Assembly (NCBI GenBank): GCA_964007475.1
Contig: OZ023274.1
Location: 23,332,043-23,396,042 of the forward strand
Origin: Hybos culiciformis
Taxonomy: Eukaryota; Arthropoda; Insecta; Diptera; Hybotidae
Direction: 5' to 3'
DNA length: 64,000 nt
Position numbers and translations under genes: made by a program. Below, in pieces: positions 22,301 to 33,790 of this stretch (the stretch's first letter is position 1; every line of letters begins with the position of its first letter). Below the pieces are notes generated by a model, which saw nothing but the letters and a program-made list of their open reading frames with translations, searched no databases and was not told where the DNA came from.

Positions 22301-25300
22301 TAACTGCATAGCTAAACTTTTTGAGCTTACAAACAAAATTATGGTTTGTAGTTTGTAACATAAACTTACATTTTTCTCCATTACTTGAACTGTTTCCAAT
22401 TTATCTTTCAAAGCACATTGAATGGGTTGAATTAACATTGAAATAGCCGATAATGTGTGCTCTTGCAATCTATTGAATTCATCAAAACATCCCCAAGCCC
22501 CGCATAATGCTAGACCAGTTAATATTAAATTCATTGCTTGAGTATCAATATTCTAGAACGAAAACATTTTTTAAAAATATATAATTATTTAATTTTAATT
22601 AATTTTAATTATGTATATGCCACTACCTCATCACAGTTGAATACTAATACTAAACGTCCCAACAAAGATCCAAGTGCTTTCACCGATTCTGTTTTCCCAG
22701 TACCAGCAGGTCCAAATGGATTTCCACCCAAACCCATATTCATTGCCTGTGTTAAGGTTAGGAAACACTTGTGTGTCAAACTGGTGTAAACTAATTTATT
22801 TGAATTTCCCAGATATTCATAAGAGTAATCAAATTCTGCATAAGCCATTCTGATGATAACATTTGAGTCTTTGTCTAGGAAAAATTTCAATTGTTGCAAC
22901 CAAGTCCAATCTGCACTATTTGTCACATTATTTGAAATTAATTCCTCAACTATATTTTTATAGTGAACTAAATCTAACAGGATAGCTTTTAGCTTCAATT
23001 CAAGCAAATTATTGTTGATGGAATTCTTTAGAATTGCAAACTTATTGATTTCATCATTCAATAATTTTAGTATATTTGCCAATGATAACGATGTCATAGC
23101 TTTTTCAGTTTGTTTTGTAAAATGTAAAGCTCGAGCTGTACAAATAACTTGTACAGGATACATTTCGATCACATCTTTCGTTATTTCTGTATTTTTTTGG
23201 AAACATTTAATAATTTGATTTTTTAAAGTTGTTCGTACAGTCATTAATAGTTCACTCAACCAAGTCTAAAATTAAAATCAATATAGTTAACAAAGGTGGT
23301 TCATAAAATTATTTGAGTCTGAGTTTGTAATCGTTTAAAAGTTTTTGTAATCGCATAAAATTTTAAAATCATATTTAGTATGAATTTTCAGATTACGTTT
23401 ACCTCAATTGTATTTGTAATATTGACTTTTTGAATCAGCTTAACAATATCACCTTCAGAACTTTGAATAAATTCAATATTTAATGATCCAGAATTAGTTT
23501 CCTTAATTCCCAATTTATTAATTCCAGGAAACAATTTCTTAATGTGTTTTTGAATGATATCTTCCTTTGATGCCTGACCTAATAATTCGAGTAAGTCATC
23601 ATCGCTGAGAAAATAAAATCTTGGAAAAATATTTCTTTTTTCCTACAAAAATAAGGGAATTAATTTAGTTTTTTAAATTGAAATTTGACTGTGGCAACAT
23701 AACTTCTTACCGTTATATAGGACATGAGAGTTGTTTGACATCTAGTCAACTGATTCTCCAGTGCCTGAGTTATAGAATTAATATTATTTATTTTAAGCAA
23801 TGACATTATTCTTGAATCATTATTAATTTCCCTCATTATATAACGGAAATCTTTATCCAGTCTTTTAAATAAGGCCTCTTCATTTTTTAAAGTACCCGAT
23901 GAAAAAACTGGCTCTAGATATATCCATCTGAAAAAAATACAAATGAATGAAATTTTTATTTTGTTTTTAAATATTACTCTAAATATTACTTTCTCTGAGA
24001 TTGTAGCAATTTCGTTAAAAGATTTTCTAAACTATTCAATCTATCTTCCCATAGATCTGCTTGGTCAGAAAAAGCATCAAATGCTGCTGAATTCTTTGCG
24101 GATTGCAGCAACGACTGATTATCACCAATTTTATTTAAAACCTCTTGGTAATCTTTAATTAGTGGAATTTCAATACCAAAAGAATCTAGATGTGAAGCTA
24201 TTTTGAATTGAGCAGTAACAGCCCATTGATCTAATTCATTAATTGCTTGTCGAACTATTTGTTCTGATGAAGCTTTTCGAACTATACTCTAAAAGAAGAA
24301 AAAAGAAGTAATTTGAAAAATATCTATGAAATACATATGAAATTAAAATACTAATATACCTGAATCTCACTAGAAGCTTGCTCCAAAGCAGACACGTTCT
24401 GAATGACATCCTTCAAGAGAAGTGTATGCATTGGTTTTGATTCTATGCCTAAAATTTGAAAAATTCTAGCCCAATGACGTTCAGTCAACGAATCTGATTG
24501 AAGAAAATGCAAAATAGGTATAACATCTTGAAGGCATTGTACTTTCTGACGTATCCTTGAAGAAGATATATCAATTGAACAATTGATTGTACTCTCCCAT
24601 TTTGAGATAAATTCTGTCAAAAAATAAGGTCGACGACGATAAATGGCCCATTCTTCTTTTGTTACTTCCTCCATTTCTGTAAGAAAACTATCATAAATTT
24701 CCCATTGTTGAGACTGTCTTTGAATATTGTCTTCAGCTTTTTCAAATATCTCTGCTATATCTTCAGGAAAATCAATATTGTACTTTTGGCAATCGCCTTT
24801 AATATCAATAATTTTCTCCTGAAGACTCTTCCAACTCTGTTGACGTTCTTGGAATAAATCCAAATTTGTTACATCAACATTATTTTCCAACTCGCTAAGG
24901 GTTGATTCAAATCTTAACATAAATTTCTCAACCTCATTTTTTAAATTAAATATTTGAATTTTAACATGATCTTTCATTATATCAATTTGTCGCTGTAATA
25001 CTGCAGAATGATTTTCAATTAATGGTTGCAATTTTTCCCATTGAGTAAGAATTCCTGAAAGTGCAGAGACTCGCTCTTTGCACCATCCAGCCAAACATGT
25101 ATCTTTTCCTTTTACCATAAGAAGAGTGTCATTTATCTAAAAAAAAATAATTAACAGAAAATGTAATTTCAGACGTTCGTTTGTAAAGCGTTCGGAACAA
25201 ATTGCTGGATAAATATTTTTTGATGGTTTTGTTGTGTAAGCTTATGGTTATCTAAAGAGCGTAAATGGATATATAGTGACGTAATCTGAATATAAGGCTG

Positions 25301-28300
25301 AAAAAGAAGAAAATTCATGTACAGTTTATTCAAATATTCTCACAAGGTCACTAAGAACGTTGTTTACTTGAGAATCGACCTAAGTGCCTTAAACCGAAAT
25401 GTCATGCTCGTATCGCTTCGAACCGCGTTTAATCGTTTCAGCATGACATTTTTATGGAATAGATGTGGGTCACACGTTTCTAAAACATGCAAAATAAAAT
25501 TATATAAAAAACCGAAAAAAGTCCCTTGTCATCAATCGGAATAAACTGTTTTTCTTATTTGTTTGTAAATTTGATTTGAATTAATAAGGAACATTTCACT
25601 AAACGAGCTTGATCCTTTTATTGTTTTTTAATTCTTTTTTTATTTACTTTTGGTAATTCTTTAGTGATTTTTTCATATTTAATTCCAGATTCTGCAATGC
25701 TCGCCTCATCCATTGGAACATTTTGAAGAAATTGAAATGAATTTTGTAAAAATTCTTGAATTACACTAATATCATTCAAAATGGAAACTTTAAGACTACT
25801 CGCCAAAGCTTCCCAATATCGACGATTAATAAATTCGATATCAGATCGTAATGGCAAAACATTAACCACAAAACAATCAATCGTTTCCTCAGAACTGTAA
25901 CAAAGACATTGATTAGTGTAAAATATAACAAGAATATTTCAATCCTCCATGCAATCAAAACTTACTTTGGTAATTTAGCTATTTGTTGGCTAAAATATTT
26001 GCAAGCTTTAAAATTTCTATCCCATTGTTCCCATTTTTGTAAATGAACATTGCATAATTCTTCAACGTCAACACAACCAAGTGCTATCCATGGCATCCAT
26101 AGTCCTTTCAATTCCTCCAATTTCTTAAATAAGTCTTCAGCTTTACGATATAAGGAGCCTAAATGATGACGATTTCGTTCTACCATAATTTTAAATAACT
26201 CATTACTATTTTCTGATAATCCACGAAAACCTAAAGGTCTTTCAATAAATCTTCTCAGCTGACTGAAATATTTTACTCGAATTTCTTCTTCAGGTGGACG
26301 AAACTGTAATTGGCGCTGTCTTTATAGGAAAAAGTAATTAAAATACTTAAACGTATTAGTGTATATTTCGAAGTGGATAAGGTAACTTAAAAATTGTGGA
26401 GTTGTAATAGTTGAAGATACAAGAAAGTTAAAATAGAAATAAAATGAAAGGGACGATATCTGTCTCGCTTTCCTGATATTTAAATTATGTCCGATATTCC
26501 AAATTTGAATATTTTGTACTAATAGTAATTAACATACATATTGTATGTAGAATTTTACCTAAAAACAATATCAATTCTGATATCTGGCAATTTATTATTC
26601 ATATCAATCAAACCAAGAATGTATTGATATTCGAGAGCCTTGTAAAGCTGATGATCCCAATGCAAACAAAAGATATTGAGATTTGTGTAGCCTTGCCTTT
26701 CTAAATTAGCTACAAGCTCTCTTAAATGCCTCATCTCATCTTTCCAAGTTTGTCCTTGACTTAATAAATCTGTATTCATTAATTTCATCACCTGAAAACA
26801 ATTAAACTTTTAATAACTTGGAAACTCAGAACAGTTTCGCTTGAAATCATACAGTTCGTTTAATTTGTTCGTGATAGCCAACAAGTAAATTGTTATCCGC
26901 AGATAATTTTGAAACAGCCTTTTGAAGCACATTAACATATCGTTGTACTGATTCTTCATCATTCCAAGCCACCGATTCACTTTTAACTAATTTTGATAAT
27001 TGTTTAGCATTTTTTAACATAATTGGTCGTTGGCAGGGAATCATACGATCTCCTATAGTATTATGAAATGTGGCAATCTGTTGTAATCGACGAGCGTAAG
27101 ACATAAATTTAGCTGTATGACTGGCAACTGATTTCATTTCAGTTGGAATTCGATAACCCAAGTTCTCGAATTCTCGAATATCATGACAAAATGTTACTAA
27201 TTTAGGGTTGAAGGTGACTCGCATTAATTGTCGTCCTTCTTTTTCAAATTCAACAACATTTTGATCTTCTCTTAGTTTTAGCTCTCCACTTTTAACGGCA
27301 GACAAAGTTTGTTCGCTCCATATTTCGAAATTCGTTCGCAACAATGTTTCAACTTCCTCTTTAAGTTCCTGAACAGATTTGTTCATTTTATCAAATCCTT
27401 CTCGGCCACTGATCAGATGACTTACCTTCTCAATTTCTGATATCTGAAAAATATTTAATTGAGTGTAGCTAAAGCTTGAAATGAATATGTGAATTCATTC
27501 TATGGAGACTTAACTTACTTGGTATTCAACTATTTTTAACCACCTGCATTCATTACAAATAGTTGATAAATATCCGGTATCTGGTTCCATATTTGTATCA
27601 TTCATAGCTTTTCTTAAATCTTGCAATAATATTTGTAATGACTGTAAAAATTGTTCTCTTTCTATTGTTAATAAATCTAGGACAGTTGGCCTTTGAATCA
27701 GAGTATCATATTTAGAAAATATGAACATAACTTGGCGTGGATTACTTAAATTATTCTGTAATTGATATTTTATTGCCAATGCAATTCTTTCGTCAATAGG
27801 ACAAAGCATTTTCTCGAATTGGCTTAAAGCTTTATTCCATTTCATTTGTCCACCAGGAGTTGTATCAAAAATATTAATTGCTAAAATGGAGAAATACGTT
27901 TCATTATTCATTATTGAAATAGAGTTCTTTTGGTATATCACGAAGCTAAATAGACTATCACTTTGCACCGAACCTACAGGGTTAAGAGTTTTCTCGTGAG
28001 AGTTTTTAGTGTATTTAGTGTTATGAAACCGTTTTTTTAAATTTCACATGAGCAACCAAAACTACGAATGAACAGGAAAATTATTCCATTATAAACAAAA
28101 ACTATTAAAATCTAATATGACTTACCCTGAAATGGTGTATTGAAATTAAACATTTCACGGATATCCTGTCCATTGAGTAATGTTACAATTTGTTTAAATA
28201 AATTTTTAATATTTTTAATTTCAGATAGCCTCTCTTTAAATAATTCGCCTCTTTTCGGTATATGCGGTTTCCCTGACCACGGATGTTTACTATAATTTGG

Positions 28301-29862
28301 CCAAAATAATCGGGTCAATGTATCACATAATTGTATCCAAGAATCCGTCAAATCAATAGCTTGACTCATCAAATTATTAATATGAAATGAACTTAAATTC
28401 CAAATATTTTCATTTTGTAAATTATCAACACAAATATCTGTCAAAAAATTACCTGAAATTATTTCAAAAAAAAAATTAACCTTGCACTTATTATAAAAAA
28501 ATTAAAGTTTTATTTTACTCACATAAAACATCCATTAAATCGGACATTCGATTTTGGGGGTACATTAAATGCCAAAGTTCATCTAAATGATTATGAGATG
28601 AATCGAGAAACTCCTCCACGGTATGCAGTGAGTGTTGATTGATCTTACTATAATAATTATTATAAAAAAAAATTAATGGTTATCGTTTACGAACTTAAAA
28701 TACGTTAAGAAATGTCTTGTTGCCGGCCGCTTACTAATTTATATTCGTTTAACTCCAACAAAATACAACTCTTACAATATTGGGTTTTGAAGGAAAATGT
28801 AAAGGAAATAATTTTAAGGAAGTTTACCCAATTTTAATACAATAAAACTGAGAACTAAAAATTATATTTTTCAACAAATTTTAATAAAAGTGAAAAGAAC
28901 TTCCTTTGAATAAGGACACAATATCTTTAAAGATTTAATTTTAATTTTTTGTACAATATCTATGAAATGTCTATATTTTCTTACCTTACTTGTTCATTGA
29001 GTTTCTCAAGAATAGAAGCAAAACCTTGTGCTTGTTCTCGATCTTGTTTTGTTGATGAATTCAAAATTGTTTTATTCCAGAAATTTATCTCATCTTGTAC
29101 CGAAGAGATTCCTGATTGTGGTAAGCCAAGTTGAGAGTTTAATAGTGTTTGTAAATTATCCAGAACTGTTGCAATTTCTGGTGTGTATTCACTTCGCTGT
29201 ATATTGTTAAGAAAATATCGTTAGTCAAAATATTCAGATATTAATTCAAAAAAGAAATTGTTAATTTATTGATGTCTTCCCGGGCCAGAAGTTAATCATA
29301 AGTTATTTTAAAGTTTTCTTCGACAAACTTACTTTCAATCCGGCTGAAAATACTCGAGAAACTGAATTATACATTGATTTGGTCATTCCACCTTCTAATG
29401 TTAACATTCCAATTAAATGTTCACCTGGTTCATTCAAATTCATTGTTGTGTTTGAATTTGATTTTGGTATTTTATAAAATAATAAACATGTTTGATTAGT
29501 TGGTATTTTGTGATGAAATGAAATTTTTCCATCATCTGATGTAGCTCCCAAAAATTGTATATCATTATTGGTTAAAAACTCTTCAATAAAGCTTGAATCT
29601 TCTTTGTAAGCATTTGCATTGAAATATTCAGCTGAAAATACATAAATTTATGTTATACAATTCAAATGGGTCAAAAAAAAACTGAAGCAAAAGGTTTATT
29701 ATTTGGAAGAGATCAAAACCAGAATAAGTTAATTGATTTCTTGCAACTATAAGCTAATTGTTTGCAAAATGGAAACATTTAATATTCATTTCATAATAAA
29801 ATAATTGTAATAAAGTTACTCTTACATGAAGTATTTAAAATGAATTTTATTCGATCGCCCAT
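13327..29862 (-). CDS. btv: Cytoplasmic dynein 2 heavy chain 1, complete, 28 exons
   Basis: Exons in transcript order: 29826-29862, 29333-29631, 28985-29196, 28523-28647, 28126-28452, 27519-27880, 26853-27443, 26559-26791, 25966-26319, 25648-25894, 24360-25136, 23990-24288, 23711-23927, 23403-23642, 22627-23265, 22370-22552, 21351-22225, 20550-21282, 19543-20061, 19189-19308, 18794-19123, 18518-18740, 14778-18443, 14633-14724, 14271-14378, 14097-14201, 13737-14024, 13327-13593. Phase is kept throughout, giving 4155 residues, close to the vertebrate length of about 4300. The ATG is inferred from a 12-codon first exon ([12 protein letters not shown]) that aligns with the family N-terminus. Dynein-2 hallmarks are the tail block [14 protein letters not shown], the linker [21 protein letters not shown]1-AAA3 P-loops, [13 protein letters not shown], the stalk and the C-terminal domain. 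The protein is the retrograde motor of intraflagellar transport in cilia. Most introns are under 130 bp. Confidence 0.95.
17206..18132 (-). other. Dynein stalk and microtubule-binding domain
   Basis: Residues about 2752-3060 form two heptad-rich segments (from [16 protein letters not shown] and from [16 protein letters not shown]) around a tip domain at about 2867-2980. The tip includes [28 protein letters not shown] and [17 protein letters not shown], matching the conserved microtubule-binding tip of dynein-2. All of it lies in the single large exon 14778-18443. Confidence 0.9.
18887..18916 (-). other. Dynein AAA4 position with degenerate P-loop
   Basis: Residues about 2533-2542 read [10 protein letters not shown] where a Walker A loop is expected, after [10 protein letters not shown]. 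The Lys of GxxxxGK is absent and only the AG-S spacing survives. The following text, YNDLKM then [17 protein letters not shown] across the splice, aligns well with the family, so the register is secure. Confidence 0.75.
20655..20678 (-). other. Dynein AAA3 Walker A
   Basis: Residues about 2208-2215 read GPSGTGKS, preceded by QPFLVI. The P-loop is intact, which supports a regulatory nucleotide site in AAA3. Confidence 0.93.
21617..21640 (-). other. Dynein AAA2 Walker A
   Basis: Residues about 1910-1917 read GPPSSGKT, preceded by KRMGVVVV. The nucleotide-binding loop is intact. [15 protein letters not shown], the conserved AAA2 core, lies downstream in the same exon, and [18 protein letters not shown] spans the next splice junction. 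Confidence 0.93.
22690..22713 (-). other. Dynein AAA1 Walker A (main ATPase site)
   Basis: Residues about 1625-1632 read GPAGTGKT, the canonical P-loop of the principal hydrolysis site. The Walker B region follows one exon later as WGCFDEFNR (exon 22370-22552). Both are intact, so this motor should be catalytically active. Confidence 0.95.
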
Positions 29863-30021
29863 TTTTAATATTTTTGTTATAATAATAGTAAAAAACTAAT
29901 TTCTTTTGTTTAATTATTACTTTATCGAAAATTTTGAAAAATTATAATATTGATTTAATATAAGTTTTTTCTTATTGTTTTGGTCATTATTAGTTTCCTC
30001 GGATACTTAGAATTATTATTT

Positions 30022-30035
30022 ATTCCTATAGTTAC
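30022..30035. promoter_or_regulatory. X-box-like motif upstream of the dynein gene
   Basis: ATTCCTATAGTTAC matches RYYVYYWTRRNRAC at 13 of 14 positions and lies about 160 bp upstream of the start codon at 29862. Dynein-2 subunits are classic RFX targets in ciliated cells, which makes the position sensible. A one-mismatch match is not rare in this composition, so the support is weak. Confidence 0.3.
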
Positions 30036-30545
30036 AACTCCAGACCACCTGTTGAATTTGTAGAAACTAATAACCTGTTGCACATTATTTATTTAGTGGA
30101 ATTTTTTTTAATATTGTCTTGCGCGTTGTCTTGCGCGTTCTTGTTGATTGCGATGATTTTAGTTCACTATAATTCAGTTATGCAATTCACAACTATGTTA
30201 ATTATAATGTGTTTTGGAAAAGTATCTCGAGTCTGTAAAACTAATAACTTGTCGTTTTGGATTTAATAGAGATCCAAGCTTTAAATGTAAAAAATAAGCC
30301 TTCTACATTTTTCAAATTACTAATTAATTATGCATGAATTCGTATACAAAGTAATCCAGTATTTGGGCTATTTGGAAGCCAAATTAAAAAAAAATATATT
30401 TTTTCTGTTTAAGAATTATTACTGTACGAAATAAAAAATAAATAAAAACAAATTATAAGAAAACTTTTATTTTATATTTTTTAAATTCTTAAAAAGAAAT
30501 ATAATTTTATGAAAATTTGAATTAGATGTATTAATCATAAAATTC

Positions 30546-30592
30546 AAACCGGGCCAGATAAAAATGTTTAGCGGGCCGTAGTTTGGGTATCA
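30546..30592. mobile_element. Solo terminus of a hAT-type transposon
   Basis: Read on the minus strand, the segment starts CAGTGATACCCAAACTACGG and continues with GCCCGC, the style of end seen in hAT/Charlie elements. The matching opposite end was not found within 700 bp on the expected side, so this looks like a truncated copy. Confidence 0.5.
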
Positions 30593-33500
30593 CTGCTTTA
30601 TAACATTCGTAACCGAGACTTTAGGAGATATAATATACTAATAACGTTTATTATTCGATGAAAATAAAATAGTTGGGTTATTTATAGAGATTTTATTCAA
30701 TATTTTATAAAATATGAAACTTTTCCAGAAATTTGATGAAATGATCTAAATTTTACTAAAATTTCGTAAATTTAATAAATATTCTATTAATTTTACGAAA
30801 TTAATTTTAAGAATTTATTAAATTAAAATTTTCATAATTTTTTTTAACGATTTTTTTTTAAACAAATTTCCCTATTAAAGTTAAATAAATTTATAGTAGA
30901 GTATTTTTAATTTCTTTTTGTTTCCAAAGTATGCGCTACATAGAAATGGAATGCACTTAATAGTTGAAAATTCAATAAGACGATATTCTTTTAAAATATT
31001 GTTTTTTTTTTTTAAAATACAGCGAGATACTAACTTAAAAAAAAAAATTATAAAAAATAAAAATATAAGTTAACCATTATTTTAAAGATTAAATTGCATT
31101 TTATTAAAAATTTATCTTATAATTTTTTATCAAAAACATTTTATACATTGGACATGGTATCGATTTCAGTAAAACATCTGGTGAAGAAGTGTTATTTTGT
31201 TATTTTAATAACAAAATTATGTTTTACCATGTTACAAGCTAATATAGTTTAAAATAAAATTATCTTAAATTTCATCTTATTCGCTAAAGCACGTCTTATA
31301 TTGAATAGAGTATATTTGTGAGAAAAGTTTGCTTTTTGTAAACTACTAAAATGATGATGGTTTTATTGGAGTCTAGAATACGGATTATGATTTCCAGGAA
31401 TTGAAAGATCAACTTTCTCATGTTCAAGTAATATGTACAATTCATTTTGAACGCTCGCACTTGGACACTATTGGTCTGAACTGATCTTGCAATAAAAAAA
31501 TTATACTTGTTGAAGTTTTAAGAGGTGTGCTATCAGGTGATTTAGTTACCAAATAAATAATCAAATTGTGCGCGGATGTTGCGCTTAATTTTCGACGCAA
31601 AAGTGTAATGTTAAGTCGTTCAAATAATTTGCACTTTATATTGTGTTTACTAATTAAAATAACTTTAGATTGAATTAGATTCATCAAAGATTAATAAATT
31701 AGAAGTGCGTTAATTGAATTTATTGTACAAATTTTACGATCATTTTTAACTTTTCTTCAAAGTTTTAATAAGACAAGGAAACATTTAGTTAAATTGATCA
31801 AGAATTAAATAATAAAACCAAGATAAAGCCAAAGAAGCGAAATGTATTTATAAGATCAGTTTATTTTGGTAATACATACTTGAATTATTAATTTCGGCAC
31901 AATATTCAATAATACAGATTTTCTTTTACAATTCATGACCATCTCAAAAATGTTCATGCCTGTTTGATACTAAATTGAAATTGAAAATTAGTTAAGAAAA
32001 TGTATTGTAAGATGTTCAAATGAGAAAGATACACATTTCATACACGTAATTGACGTAATATAATATATTCAAACTTGGGTTATTTGCAATTTCAGTTGTT
32101 AAGTTTTATCAACCAATCAACCAATAACCAATAGTTACTATTATTTTTAGAATAATTGAAATTATGATTGGTACACCAAAATATAAAATATTTTTAACAC
32201 TCTTTTAATTTTATGAAATATTCCATTAAAAACATAAATTGGTTATTAGTTTATTGAGTGTTTTCACGAACTTTCCGTTTTTTTACTTTTTCTTTTAGGA
32301 ATTTGTTTAAAAAAAAAACTTGAAAAAAATAAAAACCTTCACAGTTGGAACGTTAATTTAAACCACTGAACTTATAAATATTTAAAAAAAAATTAGAAAA
32401 TATTTACAAATATTATTTGTTGGATTCAAAAAAGAGTTTGAAATATTTTAAAATATTATTTGCAAAATTTTATTCGAAATTAAAATTTTAAGGTTCTATT
32501 TTCTAACCTTTTGTAGACAGCTTGAGATAATTTCTAAAAAAACGATCATGGAAAAATAATTTGAGAGGACACATAATTTTTATTTTATTAAAAACTTTAA
32601 TTAAAAATTAAGTATTTTTATATCAATTGGAAAACTTTTAACTCACAAAGCGCTTTGCACTTTCTTTTACTCAATTTTTATAATGGAAGCATTAATTACT
32701 ACCAAAACAAGCATTTAAATAAAACGTTGACTATGGAAAATTTTAATTTTGGCGACAATATTGTAAATGGCAGACCATTTCTGTTTATTTAATTCCATAA
32801 AAGCCAAGAAGTTCAATAAAGACCACCATCTCGATAGTTTCTATGTACCATATAATATACATAAACAAAATGCTTTACATCATTTTTGTTCATCTAATAC
32901 TAAATTAACATGAAATCATAAAAATTCAAGTTTTTTTTATATATCATTATGCTTATCTTTTTGCCTCACTATAAACACCAGAACCAACACATATGATAGT
33001 ATGTATAATGTTATACATATATTATTATGTTGATATGTTACACGGTATACCACTATGTAGTAAAATCATTTATTCATTGAATTAATTGAGAATTCAATTA
33101 ATTGGTATTATTAATGTTGCCATTGAAGAAAAAATAAAATTATTTATTTTTAGATTAATATTGTAAATATATGTATATATTTATTGTATAAATTAGGATT
33201 ATTTTTGAATTTATAAATGAATTTTTTTTTCTATAAATTATGTAAATTATTTTCCCATAATGATAAGACCATAAATGTATATTGTGCATAAAAAAAGTAC
33301 TTACAAAAAAAATTTAAATCAATTAAATTGCGTGCAAAGTCAATTGGGACCACCTTAAAAATAAATTTTTTGTTCAATGAATTACTGTTTCTCCACACAT
33401 TAATTTTTTTTGTTATTTTTTTTTTTAAATAATAAATTTTAATAAAATTTTGTTTTTATTGGTCCGCTTGAAATAATTATGATCTTAAATTGCAGATTAT

Positions 33501-33723
33501 GATATAGGTGAATTTTATGTTAACGTATAACGTAAGTATAAGAATTTCAATTTTATATTATAATCTATATTTTTAAATAATTCCGCACAGAAAAAAATAT
33601 AGTGTTCATAAAAATCTAATTTTGATGAACTTTATGGTGAACTGTACAAAATAATAAGGCTTGCCTATACTCCAGATCGCTCCTTTCATCGGCTTATTTC
33701 ATTAGACAAATTTTGCGATGTAA
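30593..33723. other. AT-rich gene-poor sequence
   Basis: No gene could be supported. A minus-strand open frame at 31442-31687 has mixed amino-acid composition and slightly higher GC, but no motif I recognise and no splice context. The remainder is A/T homopolymer-rich. Confidence 0.5.
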
Positions 33724-33790
33724 CAGTGGCGTAGCGAGTTTAACTCGCGTCCGGGGCACAATACTTTTTTAGCACTCCCCCCCCCCATTC
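33724..33790 (+). mobile_element. Left end of a DNA transposon (CAGTGGCGTAGCGAG)
   Basis: CAGTGGCGTAGCGAG then CGCGTCCGGGGCAC is a recurrent start of insect hAT-like transposons, and it stands out as a GC-rich patch ending in a C10-type run. I found no complementary right end (CTACGCCACTG) downstream, so the element is truncated or its other end is beyond recognition. Confidence 0.5.

Noticed and set aside
27420..27430. GTAAGT at 27423 (minus strand) as a donor within exon 7
   Set aside because: Reading through keeps frame and gives [17 protein letters not shown], a conserved dynein-2 block, so it is internal coding sequence.
31442..31687. 81-codon minus-strand frame (FRPIVSKCERSK end)
   Set aside because: Composition is better than noise but no family or splice partner is recognised. 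It may be an old transposon fragment, too weak to list as a gene.
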